Part shown: one piece after another, positions 1 through 9,576 of the stretch
Layout: each line of letters opens with the position of its first letter
Numbering within the stretch: the stretch's first letter is position 1
From: Candidatus Gastranaerophilales bacterium
GTDB taxonomy: Bacteria > Cyanobacteriota > Vampirovibrionia > Gastranaerophilales > Gastranaerophilaceae
Reading direction: 5' to 3'
DNA length: 64,000 nucleotides
Assembly: GCA_928722015.1 (NCBI GenBank)
Contig: CAKMWI010000011.1
Coordinates: 186,001-250,000 of the forward strand
Notes under the pieces: model-generated
Told to the model about the DNA's origin: nothing
The model's database searches: none
What the model saw: the letters and a program-made list of their open reading frames with translations, nothing else
Position numbers and translations under genes: made by a program

Positions 1-58
1 ATCTTCACAAAAATAAATGCTAATGCTATTATAAATTACATAATCAAAGGATATGTAA

Positions 59-1174
59 ATGAAATTCATGCATATAGGAGATCTTCATATTGGCAAACGT
101 GTTAATGAATTTCCAATGATTGAAGACCAAAAAATAATTTTAGAACAAATTCTCAATATAGCACAAGAACAAAAAGTTGACGGAATATTTATCGCCGGAG
201 ATATTTATGACAAAACAATTCCATCAATTGAAGCTATTGAAGTTTTTGAAACCTTCATTGAAAAAATAACTAAATTAAAAATTCCAACTTATATTGTTAG
301 CGGCAACCATGATAGTGTTGAACGTTTATCAATTTTTTCCAATCTTATTAAAGATAGCAAAATATATATTTCGAAAAGTTATAATGGAAAAATCACCCCA
401 CTGGTAAACAAAAACATTGCAATCTGGCTTTTACCATTTATACGACCGGCAGACGTAAGAAGATTTCATCCTGACATAGAAATAGGCAGCTACCAAGATG
501 CTGTAGAAAAAGTTGTTGCAAATCTGGATATAGACAAAAATAAAACCAATATTATTATTGCCCACCAATTTATAACTGCAAATGGTAAAGGACCCGAAAC
601 AAGTGATTCTGAAAATTGTTCACTCGGGACTTTAGATAATGTTGATTTTTCTGTCTTTAACAACTTTGACTACGTTGCATTAGGGCATATTCACAAACCA
701 CAATCTATGGGACGCAAAGAAGTCAGATATTGTGGTTCACCGTTGAAATACTCCTTTTCCGAAGTAAATCAAAAAAAATCCGTATCTATTATCAATATTA
801 CTCAAAAAAACAAGTTAAAAATTGAAACTTTTGAATTAAAACCACTTAAGGATATGAAAGAAATCAAAGGTAGCTTAAATGAATTGTTACAATATAATAA
901 AGATGATTCTTATATGCACATAACCCTTACAGATGTTAATGTTATTGATGCAAAAACTAAACTGGAAACTATATTTCCAAATATTATGAAATTGGACTTT
1001 GAAGAATATAACCTCCTCTCAGATTCAGATAGAAATTTGAAAAAATTAAAAGAAAAAAATATCTTTGAACATTTTTCAGAATTTTTTGAAAAACAGACAA
1101 CCAAAAAACTATCCAAAGAAGAATCAAAAATTGTATTAGACCTGTTGGAAAACACACAAGGAGCAGCTGAATGA
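59..1174 (+). CDS. sbcD: Exonuclease SbcCD, nuclease subunit SbcD
   Basis: This is the Mre11-family metallophosphoesterase subunit of the SbcCD complex, which trims hairpins and protein-blocked DNA ends during repair. The phosphodiesterase motifs are all present in order: GDLHIGK (D8, H10), AGDIYD (D48), GNHDS (N83, H84, D85), a HQF histidine near residue 168 and GHIHKP near 210. The length of 371 aa is usual for SbcD. The start follows an AAAGGA Shine-Dalgarno 8 nt upstream. The last codon overlaps the start of sbcC by 4 nt (ATGA), so the two subunits are translationally coupled. The call is secure. Confidence 0.96.
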   Translation: MKFMHIGDLHIGKRVNEFPMIEDQKIILEQILNIAQEQKVDGIFIAGDIYDKTIPSIEAIEVFETFIEKITKLKIPTYIVSGNHDSVERLSIFSNLIKDSKIYISKSYNGKITPLVNKNIAIWLLPFIRPADVRRFHPDIEIGSYQDAVEKVVANLDIDKNKTNIIIAHQFITANGKGPETSDSENCSLGTLDNVDFSVFNNFDYVALGHIHKPQSMGRKEVRYCGSPLKYSFSEVNQKKSVSIINITQKNKLKIETFELKPLKDMKEIKGSLNELLQYNKDDSYMHITLTDVNVIDAKTKLETIFPNIMKLDFEEYNLLSDSDRNLKKLKEKNIFEHFSEFFEKQTTKKLSKEESKIVLDLLENTQGAAE

Positions 1175-3912
1175 AACCTCTCCATCTAACAATAAATGCT
1201 TTTGGACCTTATGCAGAAAAAATTGAAATTCCATTTGATTCACTTGGAGAAAATGGACTATATCTTATAACCGGAGATACCGGAGCCGGGAAAACAACTA
1301 TTTTTGATGCAATCACATTTGCTCTTTATGGAGAAGCAAGCGGGGAATACAGAAAAGACAAGGCAGCGCTAAGAAGTGATTTTGCAGATAAAAAAAATAA
1401 GACATTCGTAATATTAAAATTTCTATGCAGAGGAGAAATTTTTACAATAAAACGCTCTCCAAAAACCCAAGACCACAATTCAGAAGTAGAATTGGTATAT
1501 CCCGATGGACGAGTATTTACTAAAGAAAAAGAAGCCGCAGAAAAAATTCAAGAACTCACCGGTATGGATAAAAAACAATTTTCTCAAATAGTCATGATTG
1601 CTCAAGGAGAATTTCAAAAACTGCTCAATGCCAAAACAGATGAACGTGTAGAAATTTTCAGAAATATATTTTCTACCAAAAATCTCCAATATTTTCAAAT
1701 TCAGCTAAATGATAAATACGTAAATACAAATTCAGAATTTTTAAAACTAAAAGACAGTATTTTACAATACATAAATCAGATTGATGCATCGGACAATGAA
1801 AATTTAGCAAACGAAATATCACGAATAAAAGAGTCAAAAAATATTTACAATCTTGCTAATCTCTCAGAAGAATTAAAAAAACAGCTAAAATCTGACGAAA
1901 CAGAAAAAAAAGAATTGGACAAAAAAAAGAAAAATATAAACAAAGATTTAGAAAAACTAAATCAAGAACTTGGAAACGCCGAAATTATACAAAAAACAAA
2001 TAACGAAATTTTAAATCTAAAAGAAAAAATAATTCCAAATCTTGAAATAGAATTTAAAATTACACATGAAAAATTTGAAAAATATTCAAAAGATCTACCC
2101 AAACAAGAAAAGCTAGGCCTTGATATTTCAAAACTGGAAAAAGATTTATCTAAATATTCAACATTGGAACATCTGGCTCAAGATTTAGAATTATTAGAAA
2201 AAAATAATATAAAAAATGAAACCGAAATCAATAAAAATGAAAAACAAATTAATGATAACAAATCAAGGCAAGACTCTTTAAAAATAACTATTGATAGTCT
2301 TAAAAATATTGAAATAGACTTTGAAAAACAAGAACATTTAAGAGAAAAAAAACTAGAAAAAATTGAACAATTTGATGAACTTAAAAAACAAATTTTAAAT
2401 TTAAAATCAACTCAAAAAGATTACAATATAATACAAGAAAATATCCAAAATTTGACATCAGAATGGCAAAATGCTCATCAAAAATTCGAAAAAATTTATA
2501 CATCTTTTATAGAACAACAGGCAGGAATTCTGGCAAGAAATCTTAAACCCGGAATAGCCTGTCCTGTATGCGGATCTGTGAAACATCCAAACCCGGCAAA
2601 AACTCAAGACGAAAATATAACCAAAGAATCAGTACAAATATCTCAGGATGCATGTGATAAAGCAAAAAAGAATCTTGATGATAAAACTAAACAATTAACA
2701 GCATTAAAAAGCACAATTTCAAATTTAGAAAAAAATATTGAAAAATTATCGTCCAAAATATTAAATACCAAATCTATTATAAATGTAGAAGAAATTTTAG
2801 AACAAGAAAACTCAAATATAAAAACAGAATTAACTAATATCGAAAAAAATATCCAAGAGTTAGAACTTAAAATTAAAAATAAAACACAATCAGAAGAGGA
2901 ATTAAAAAATTTAGAAAATAACCTTTTATCTTCTGAAAATTATCAAAAAGAACTCTTGATAAATAAATCAAAATTAGATAAAGAAATCAGTGCTAAAAAA
3001 GCCACCCTAAGTACACTAAAAAACGAACTTGAATATAATGACAGAAAAACAGCCGACCATATTCTAAAAGAAAAACAGCTAATTCATAAAACATTCGAAG
3101 ATGAATTTAAGCAACTTCAAGACACTATGAATCAAACAAAAACGACGCTTGAATCAAAAAAAGAAAGTTTAAAAACTCTGGAACTTCAAGTTAAACATGC
3201 CCATATAGTTAACATTGAAGATATGAAAAACAAAATAGATAATCTTAAAAATATTATCAGTGAAATTCAGAACAATACAGATAAACTCTTAACAAGATTT
3301 TCAAAAAACAATGACCTCAAAAATAATATTTTAAAAACAAATGACTCTTTACTAGAAACAGAACAAAAATTGCAAAAGTTAAAACTTCTTTCAGATACAG
3401 CGAATGGCAGACTCAACGGAACAATAAAAATCACATTTGAACAATATATCCAAACAGCATACTTTGATATGATTATAGATGAAGCAAATAAAAGGTTTGT
3501 AAAAATGACCAATTTCCAATACAGATTGGAAAGAAAAGAAGAAAAAAAAGGTAATTCAAAAGTAGGATTAGATTTAAATGTTTTTGACTATCATACAGGC
3601 AAATACCGGAGTGTAAGTACACTCTCAGGAGGAGAATCTTTTAAAGCTGCACTGTCTTTAGCTCTTGGACTATCTGACGTTGTTCAAAACTACTCAGGCG
3701 GGATAAAAATAGATGCAATGTTTATAGACGAAGGATTCGGCTCTTTGGATGAAGAATCTTTAGAACAAGCTCTTAACACATTATATGGACTTACTGAAGG
3801 TAATAGAATTGTAGGAATAATATCTCATGTTGGAGAATTAAGAAATCGTATTGATAAAAAAATTCTGATAAAACGAAGTTTGAATGGAAGTTCAGTTGAA
3901 ATAAAACAATAA
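1171..3912 (+). CDS. sbcC: Exonuclease SbcCD, ATPase subunit SbcC (Rad50-like)
   Basis: SbcC is the SMC/Rad50-type ATPase partner of SbcD. The N-terminal half-domain has Walker A GDTGAGKTT at residues 35-43. It is followed by a long, Lys/Glu-rich antiparallel coiled coil broken by the zinc hook CPVCG (C464 and C467), through which two complexes can dimerise. The C-terminal half-domain has the ABC signature LSGGESF from residue 818 and a Walker B ending in IDEGFGSLD. At 913 aa it is slightly shorter than the E. coli protein, as is common in low-GC bacteria. It is co-transcribed with sbcD, which it overlaps by 4 nt. Confidence 0.96.
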   Translation: MKPLHLTINAFGPYAEKIEIPFDSLGENGLYLITGDTGAGKTTIFDAITFALYGEASGEYRKDKAALRSDFADKKNKTFVILKFLCRGEIFTIKRSPKTQDHNSEVELVYPDGRVFTKEKEAAEKIQELTGMDKKQFSQIVMIAQGEFQKLLNAKTDERVEIFRNIFSTKNLQYFQIQLNDKYVNTNSEFLKLKDSILQYINQIDASDNENLANEISRIKESKNIYNLANLSEELKKQLKSDETEKKELDKKKKNINKDLEKLNQELGNAEIIQKTNNEILNLKEKIIPNLEIEFKITHEKFEKYSKDLPKQEKLGLDISKLEKDLSKYSTLEHLAQDLELLEKNNIKNETEINKNEKQINDNKSRQDSLKITIDSLKNIEIDFEKQEHLREKKLEKIEQFDELKKQILNLKSTQKDYNIIQENIQNLTSEWQNAHQKFEKIYTSFIEQQAGILARNLKPGIACPVCGSVKHPNPAKTQDENITKESVQISQDACDKAKKNLDDKTKQLTALKSTISNLEKNIEKLSSKILNTKSIINVEEILEQENSNIKTELTNIEKNIQELELKIKNKTQSEEELKNLENNLLSSENYQKELLINKSKLDKEISAKKATLSTLKNELEYNDRKTADHILKEKQLIHKTFEDEFKQLQDTMNQTKTTLESKKESLKTLELQVKHAHIVNIEDMKNKIDNLKNIISEIQNNTDKLLTRFSKNNDLKNNILKTNDSLLETEQKLQKLKLLSDTANGRLNGTIKITFEQYIQTAYFDMIIDEANKRFVKMTNFQYRLERKEEKKGNSKVGLDLNVFDYHTGKYRSVSTLSGGESFKAALSLALGLSDVVQNYSGGIKIDAMFIDEGFGSLDEESLEQALNTLYGLTEGNRIVGIISHVGELRNRIDKKILIKRSLNGSSVEIKQ

Positions 3913-3972
3913 AACAAATAATTTTCTAAAAAATAAACACTTATAAAAACAGCAACTTCAGAAAATAAAAAA

Positions 3973-5670
3973 CTACTTATGCACTGCTAATTGAACAGTT
4001 TGTCTGAATGTTTCAAGTTCTTTTACCGCTTTATTTACTGAATACTGCCAATTATTGATTTTATCATTAACAATTGGCTTAACAGAAGTCAACCAAACAA
4101 TATTATCACCACTCAAGTCAAACCATCTGAATTCATAATGCCAATTGAAAAGACCAAGTGTCTTTTTACCCAAAGCTCCTGCTAAATTCAAAATACAATT
4201 ATCACTTGTAATAACAATATCCAAATTTTCAATCGCAGCTGCTGTATGTGCAAAATCTTTAAAATTCTTTGCAAGATTTACAACTTTATTATTTTTAAAA
4301 CAGTCAAATTTTGAATCTTGAACATCTTTTGTTAATGAATAAATTTCTACATTTTTTAATTTATCCAAAGGCAAAAAATTCTCAATTGAAATATCTCTGC
4401 TATGATTACCATTAACACTACCGGAAAAAGATATACCTATCTTAAATTTTTCATTATTAAAATACTTATCCTTATATATTTTAACCAATTCTTTGTCCGC
4501 TTTTATATATCCTTCGCCAACAGAAATAGTATCCCTATTAAGTTTTAAGGCAACAGGAACCGACATTGATGGAATATAATAATCATATTTTATCTTTTTC
4601 AAATCGGCCATACTCTTTGGAATAACTTCAACTCCAAAATCATTATTCTTTAATAACTCAAAGATACTATCCTGTACCACAAAAATTATATGTTTAGCAA
4701 GCTTTACAAGACGAGGCATATACCCCCACATCAAGAATGTATCTCCAAATCCCTGCTCATAATGTATAAGAAGTGTAGAACCTGAAATATCTTTTACACC
4801 ATTCCATTCAGGTTTAGTCATCTTTGGAAATTGTGTAGCATTATTTTCTTTTGCAAATCTTGCTCCAAAATACTCTTGCCACCCGTCAAAATCACCATGC
4901 TTCAGACAAAAAGCAGCATAATCATATTTATCATCATTAGACATATTACCAATTTCAAGAAGTCTATCCCAGTATTTTCTTCCTGCTTCATAATCATTAG
5001 CCTTGGATGCCATAATTGTTGCATTTTTTGCAAAAAGTCGACTATACGGGTCAATTTCAGCGGCTTTTTTAAAATTATCCAGAGATTTAATTAAATCCTC
5101 ATATCTATGGGTATTATCGGAATATAATTTATTATAATAACATCCCAACAGATTATATTCAGAAGATGTAATATCCGAATTTTTTAAACCAATATATTTT
5201 TCCATATACTCAACTGATTTATAATTATCATTTTTCTTATTATAAATTTCACCCAATAATTTATAAACAGCAATATTCTCGGTATCTAAACTCTCCAAAA
5301 ACTCAACCAGTTCTATTTCCAAATCAAACTGTTCCAATTCATCCAAACATTTTATATAATTCTTAATAATATTAATATCAGAATGCGTATATTTAAAGAT
5401 CGAAGTGTAGCATAATAAAGCGTTAGGATAATCCTTGTCTTTAAAATACTTTTCCGCAATTGCACTAAGTTTAGTCAAGAAAAAGGCTTGTGAATATGCA
5501 AGTTCTTCAGCCACCTCTTCTTTGAAACGTTTATCTGATTGAATCATCATAAGACTATTTAAATATGATTCAAAATAACTAACCGCCTCAAGAATCTTCT
5601 GTTGTCTGAGCAAAGATACCCAGACCGCACGATTCATTTTTAATAGTGTAAAATTTTTCATCTCAACCAT
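3973..5670 (-). CDS. TPR-repeat protein with C-terminal GT9-like glycosyltransferase domain
   Basis: Residues about 40-270 are helical tetratricopeptide-like repeats. The C-terminal half resembles the glycosyltransferase-like domain found behind TPRs in many bacteria: HYEQGFGD at 303-310, a VVQDSIFELL segment, SGS...HSRDISIE near 410-425, and a late segment with the ITSDN...LAGALGKKT pattern of nucleotide-sugar binding folds. It probably glycosylates a cell-surface component or protein, but donor and acceptor are unknown. There is no signal peptide. The start has only a weak ribosome site, and a second Met three codons in is possible. It is transcribed convergently with sbcC. Confidence 0.7.
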   Translation of the reverse strand: MVEMKNFTLLKMNRAVWVSLLRQQKILEAVSYFESYLNSLMMIQSDKRFKEEVAEELAYSQAFFLTKLSAIAEKYFKDKDYPNALLCYTSIFKYTHSDINIIKNYIKCLDELEQFDLEIELVEFLESLDTENIAVYKLLGEIYNKKNDNYKSVEYMEKYIGLKNSDITSSEYNLLGCYYNKLYSDNTHRYEDLIKSLDNFKKAAEIDPYSRLFAKNATIMASKANDYEAGRKYWDRLLEIGNMSNDDKYDYAAFCLKHGDFDGWQEYFGARFAKENNATQFPKMTKPEWNGVKDISGSTLLIHYEQGFGDTFLMWGYMPRLVKLAKHIIFVVQDSIFELLKNNDFGVEVIPKSMADLKKIKYDYYIPSMSVPVALKLNRDTISVGEGYIKADKELVKIYKDKYFNNEKFKIGISFSGSVNGNHSRDISIENFLPLDKLKNVEIYSLTKDVQDSKFDCFKNNKVVNLAKNFKDFAHTAAAIENLDIVITSDNCILNLAGALGKKTLGLFNWHYEFRWFDLSGDNIVWLTSVKPIVNDKINNWQYSVNKAVKELETFRQTVQLAVHK

Positions 5671-5720
5671 AACTTCAAAAAGTATATCTCATGATAATAT
5701 TTTTTTATTCATACAATCAA

Positions 5721-5747
5721 TTGATTTTTGAAATTATAAATTATAAT
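5721..5747 (+). promoter_or_regulatory. Possible promoter for the carbonic anhydrase gene
   Basis: TTGATT (5721-5726) lies 15 bp from a perfect TATAAT (5742-5747). This would give a leader of about 25 nt that carries the AAGGAG site. The spacing is short, so the -35 call is uncertain and the -10 is the stronger part. Confidence 0.4.
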
Positions 5748-5779
5748 ATATAAAAGACAAACAAATAAGGAGAACTTAT

Positions 5780-6394
5780 ATGAACTTGCCAAATAATATT
5801 CCACAAAAATCAAAACAAGAACTTGAAAAACTTCTAACCGGAAACAAAAATTTTATAAAAGGTACACCAACAGCAAAAAACATGTGTCTATCAACATTAC
5901 AAAAACTTGCTCTTTATCAAGAACCATACGCTTGTGTACTAAGTTGTTCTGATTCCAGAGTTGTTCCGGAAATTATATTTGATTGCGGAATAGGTGAATT
6001 ATTTGTAGTCAGAGTTGCCGGAATTACTGTCGGACCAAACATCCTTGAAAGCATTGAATATGCCGTAAAAAAGTTACATGTTCCATTACTAATTCTTCTC
6101 GGGCATGATGATTGTGGTGTTATGACATACGCAAACGAACACTATCCGGAAATTACTGAAAATTTCCAATCAATTTTAAAATGTGTTTATCCTGCAATCG
6201 ATAAAAGCGGACAATCCTCCTGTAACAATGAAATTGCAAGAAAACATACCGTATGGGTTGAAGATTATCTACTTAACCACTCACAAATAATTAAGTCAGC
6301 AATAGATAACAACGAACTGTATATCGCAAAATGCCATTTTGACCACAATACAGGTGAAGTTTTTATGATTGATAAAGATTTAAATAAAATATAA
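5780..6394 (+). CDS. Beta-class carbonic anhydrase
   Basis: This enzyme interconverts CO2 and bicarbonate in the cytoplasm. The beta-class zinc site is intact: C56, D58 and R60 in SCSDSR, then H109 and C112 in GHDDCG. The length of 204 aa is normal. An AAGGAG Shine-Dalgarno precedes the ATG. It stands as a single gene, convergent with the thioredoxin gene, with only 14 nt between their ends. In a fermenter it would supply bicarbonate to carboxylases; that role is inferred. Confidence 0.94.
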   Translation: MNLPNNIPQKSKQELEKLLTGNKNFIKGTPTAKNMCLSTLQKLALYQEPYACVLSCSDSRVVPEIIFDCGIGELFVVRVAGITVGPNILESIEYAVKKLHVPLLILLGHDDCGVMTYANEHYPEITENFQSILKCVYPAIDKSGQSSCNNEIARKHTVWVEDYLLNHSQIIKSAIDNNELYIAKCHFDHNTGEVFMIDKDLNKI

Positions 6395-6408
6395 TAACGA
6401 TTTGAATT

Positions 6409-6714
6409 TTATTTAATATATGCCATAAGTCTGTCTAAAAGCTGCGATTTTTGATGAAATCCCACAAACTCTGCAATTTTTTCTCCGTCTTTTAAAAGTA
6501 CAAAAGTCGGGAATCCTTTGATGCCATATTTTTGCACCAGATTAGGACTTTCGTCTCCATCAACAATTCCAATCCAAACATCAGAATCATTTAAACCTTC
6601 AAGTTCAATTCTTTGATTTTTGCAATAGATACACCATGTAGTATAAAATTCAACAAGTTTCAAGCCGTGTGCTGCATTTTCATCAAAATTTTGTTCATTT
6701 AATTCTACTATCAT
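6409..6714 (-). CDS. Thioredoxin-family protein (CIYC active site)
   Basis: This is a 101-aa single-domain thioredoxin fold. The active site is WCIYC (C28, C31), and a cis-proline is present in GFPTF. The CIYC dipeptide differs from the classical CGPC, so its redox potential and partner may differ from housekeeping TrxA. There is no signal peptide, so it is cytoplasmic. A GAGG ribosome site sits 6 nt before the ATG. Confidence 0.88.
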   Translation of the reverse strand: MIVELNEQNFDENAAHGLKLVEFYTTWCIYCKNQRIELEGLNDSDVWIGIVDGDESPNLVQKYGIKGFPTFVLLKDGEKIAEFVGFHQKSQLLDRLMAYIK

Positions 6715-6893
6715 ATTAACCTCTATTTAAGCTCTACGTTATTTTAATCCTATACAAATAATTTCACATCAAACAAACAGTCATTTAACATGACAATTAA
6801 AAATTTTAATAAAATTTAATATTTAATTATTTTAACGCAAAAAGAATAGACATGCAGCTTTATTAATATTAAGGTTAGAATGTAGGAAGTCTT

Positions 6894-8321
6894 ATGATTA
6901 ATATACCAATAATTAGTTCAAACATATCTACAAAAAAATACCCAACCGACAAAAATCAGCAAATACACTTAAATAAAACTTCTTTAGTAAATTTTTCCGG
7001 TCTAAAAAATGAAAAAATAGGATTTACAGAAGGTTTTGGACTTCTTGGGAAGGGAATATTAAATCAAGCTAAAGGAATTATTGATTCTATAGTAAAACAT
7101 CCAATAAAAACATTAGCTGTTATAGGTGGGACTTCACTTGCACTTATGCTTTTACCTGTTATAGGAATCCCGACAGCTGTAGGTGGTGGAATCCTTGCTA
7201 TAGGGTTTGCAGGATTATCAGTTGGCAAAGGAATATCCCATGCTATTCAGTTCGCTAAAAATAATGAAGAAGGCACCTACCACCTTGCACGAAAAAATCT
7301 GGAACAAATTGGAGAAGACACTGTCGATTTAGCATTATCAGTTCCATTTGTACCTAAATCAATTATTCATGTCAAAAACTTTGCAAAATACGGCAAAATC
7401 TCATACAACAAACAACTTATCTCAGAATTTCTAACAGACAAAAATAATTGGACTGCACTAAAAAATGCAGATAAAGAATTATCAAGAAATATAAATTACC
7501 AAAAAGGTGTTGATATTGAACTAAAAAAACTTAATAACCTTTCAAATGCAGAAAAAACTGATTTAAAGAACAAACTCTTTGAATTTAATGTTCCTGATGA
7601 TAAAATTGCAGATATTGTACTAGATAAATGGGCAAAAGCCAGAGGCATTAAGACCAAACCAACTATAAAATACCAGACATTATCTAAAAATAATGGAGGA
7701 AATGCTATAGCAAAAAATTGTTCAATAACTCTGAATGACTATAAATACAATATCCCTGATAAAACATTTAATAATTATCAGTGCTTAAAACGAAAACTTG
7801 TAAATGGAAAATATGAGTTTACATACAAAGAAATTAATACGGGAAATATAATACAGGAAACTATAGATAAACACATATTAGATGCTTACACTGGATTATA
7901 TACTCAAGAAGCTGATTTAAGTATGCAAGCGAAAAGGATATTAACAACTGTTCATGAAAGAGAACATATACATCAATATGCACAAATAAATGCTCACAAA
8001 GGTTCCTCTTGGTGTAACCCAACTCCGGAAGCAGCAGATTTATACAGAAAAATGGCACAAGATATACCGCCTGTACAAGCTGGTTCTGCAAAGGCTATTG
8101 AAATAGAAAACTTTGCAAATGCAATCAACAACGGAACTCCGATTTCATACATCAAAAATGCCAGAGAAATCAATGCAAGAAATGCTGAAGCAAAAGTTCT
8201 ACAAGATAAAAATTTTAAAAATCTTGATAATGTGTTTACATATACCAATAATATGAAACCTGAATCATTAGAAAAAACATTATTATTAAACAGTATAAGA
8301 GCACAATCGGCAAGTGTATAA
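6894..8321 (+). CDS. Hypothetical protein with N-terminal NFSG tag, membrane hairpin and HExxH motif
   Basis: I do not recognise the family. The N-terminus is polar and has an F-S-G motif at residues 34-36. A glycine-rich hydrophobic stretch at 72-110 could form two membrane helices. A charged helical middle follows. Near the C-terminus H354-E-R-E-H358 matches the zinc-metalloprotease HExxH signature, and an Glu (E379, in PEAADLY) lies 21 residues further on, as in gluzincin-type sites. No classical signal peptide is visible. An AGGAAG ribosome site precedes the start. The protease function is a motif-based inference. A role on the surface or in host interaction would fit but is unproven. Confidence 0.6.
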   Translation: MINIPIISSNISTKKYPTDKNQQIHLNKTSLVNFSGLKNEKIGFTEGFGLLGKGILNQAKGIIDSIVKHPIKTLAVIGGTSLALMLLPVIGIPTAVGGGILAIGFAGLSVGKGISHAIQFAKNNEEGTYHLARKNLEQIGEDTVDLALSVPFVPKSIIHVKNFAKYGKISYNKQLISEFLTDKNNWTALKNADKELSRNINYQKGVDIELKKLNNLSNAEKTDLKNKLFEFNVPDDKIADIVLDKWAKARGIKTKPTIKYQTLSKNNGGNAIAKNCSITLNDYKYNIPDKTFNNYQCLKRKLVNGKYEFTYKEINTGNIIQETIDKHILDAYTGLYTQEADLSMQAKRILTTVHEREHIHQYAQINAHKGSSWCNPTPEAADLYRKMAQDIPPVQAGSAKAIEIENFANAINNGTPISYIKNAREINARNAEAKVLQDKNFKNLDNVFTYTNNMKPESLEKTLLLNSIRAQSASV

Positions 8322-8336
8322 CAAATTTAACTTTTA

Positions 8337-9251
8337 TTAATATCTCAAAGGTATTTTTGAACGAAAGACTTCTTTATCTTCATAGCCATAGTTCAAAAGC
8401 ATTCTGTTAGTACTTGTATAAAAAATATTTTCATCAAACGTAGGACCAATATTTATCGAAGTAACAGAAGCTTTAGAAAATTTATACTCAAGATAAGGAA
8501 CAAATAATCCATTTTTTTCAACAACACCAGTAGGTTTTGAATTAGAAGTACCGAAAGCATTAACTATAACTATCCTGTACTCATGTTCATTTTTAAACTG
8601 CGGATTTTTAAAAAATATACTAACTATACTCAAAACATCAATCAACTCAAATAAAATATCAAAAAGTTTAACCTCATTTTGTTTTTTGCATTTTAAAGCT
8701 CGCTCAAAAAGCATATTCCATTTTTTAAAAATAGCATGTATAATTTTGACCTGTTTAGTTTTATCATAAATAACACTTCCGTATATAGGTAAATAATCAT
8801 TTTCTGTCATCTCTGACACAAGTTTTTTCTTATCAAATCCTATATTGTAACCTGTGTAATTTTTTCCCTTAGCGTAATTGTTCCAAAGCGTAAGATTATC
8901 ACTTTCCGTTGAAAACGAAGTAGTAAAATATTCCAGTTTATTAATAAAATCATCATTACCATCAACAATATTTTTATATTTATTTGTAAAATGATTTTTT
9001 ATTTTGTCAAACAAATCAGAATTCAAACCATCAAATTCACCAATCAAATGAACAATAAGTCTGTATGAATAAGCAATTTCTTCTTTATCATTAAGATAAA
9101 GAGCATTAGAAAATCTCAAAGTACCACCGGAGAGAATATTCAAAAGTTTTTCCGGCTTAGTATAATGATAAATAGTATAATTTGTATCGTTATCCAAAAT
9201 TTTCTTTATTTTTGGAATTTTTCTCAATAACTCGTCATAATAAGACATCAA
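8337..9251 (-). CDS. DUF2971-family protein
   Basis: The 304-aa protein has the hallmarks of DUF2971: an N-terminal YHYTKPEKLLNIL block followed by LRFSNALYLNDKEE, a central LTLWNNYAKG, and a C-terminal FKNEHEYRIV. The molecular function of the family is unknown; members often lie in accessory or defence-type loci. It has no signal peptide or membrane segment. A strong GGAGAGG ribosome site lies upstream of the ATG. It converges with the HExxH gene across 15 nt. Confidence 0.8.
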   Translation of the reverse strand: MMSYYDELLRKIPKIKKILDNDTNYTIYHYTKPEKLLNILSGGTLRFSNALYLNDKEEIAYSYRLIVHLIGEFDGLNSDLFDKIKNHFTNKYKNIVDGNDDFINKLEYFTTSFSTESDNLTLWNNYAKGKNYTGYNIGFDKKKLVSEMTENDYLPIYGSVIYDKTKQVKIIHAIFKKWNMLFERALKCKKQNEVKLFDILFELIDVLSIVSIFFKNPQFKNEHEYRIVIVNAFGTSNSKPTGVVEKNGLFVPYLEYKFSKASVTSINIGPTFDENIFYTSTNRMLLNYGYEDKEVFRSKIPLRY

Positions 9252-9308
9252 AGAACCTCTCCAAAGACTACACCTTGATTATAACATAATAGTATCCATT
9301 GAAGATAA

Positions 9309-9467
9309 TTAATGTTTAATTGACTTTTCCAATCTTTTTTTAATTTGCTGAACTTCTTCTTTTGTTAAATATTTATGAAATTTTGTAAATTCTTCCATAA
9401 TCTCCCAAGATGAATAATTTCCCTGTTCTACTTTTTTAATCCAATCATTAACCTCTTTTGTCATCAT
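9309..9467 (-). CDS. Small 52-aa helical protein, unknown
   Basis: An open frame of 53 codons begins ATG-ATG at 9467, with AAAGGAG 7-12 nt upstream. It ends TAA at 9309. The product is hydrophilic and rich in Lys and Glu: it starts MMTKEVNDWIKK and ends in a helix, VQQIKKRLEKSIKH. The Shine-Dalgarno, the amphipathic helical pattern and the AT-rich but clean codon usage support a real gene. It sits between the DUF2971 gene (upstream on the same strand is dapL) and could be a small regulator or antitoxin-like protein. No function can be assigned. Confidence 0.6.
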   Translation of the reverse strand: MMTKEVNDWIKKVEQGNYSSWEIMEEFTKFHKYLTKEEVQQIKKRLEKSIKH

Positions 9468-9576
9468 AATCCTTAACTCCTTTAACCTTCACATATTATA
9501 TACATAAAAGCAAAATTTGTAAAATGAATTTACAAATTTTGCTTTATAATAATAAATATTTATGTCCAATTAATTA

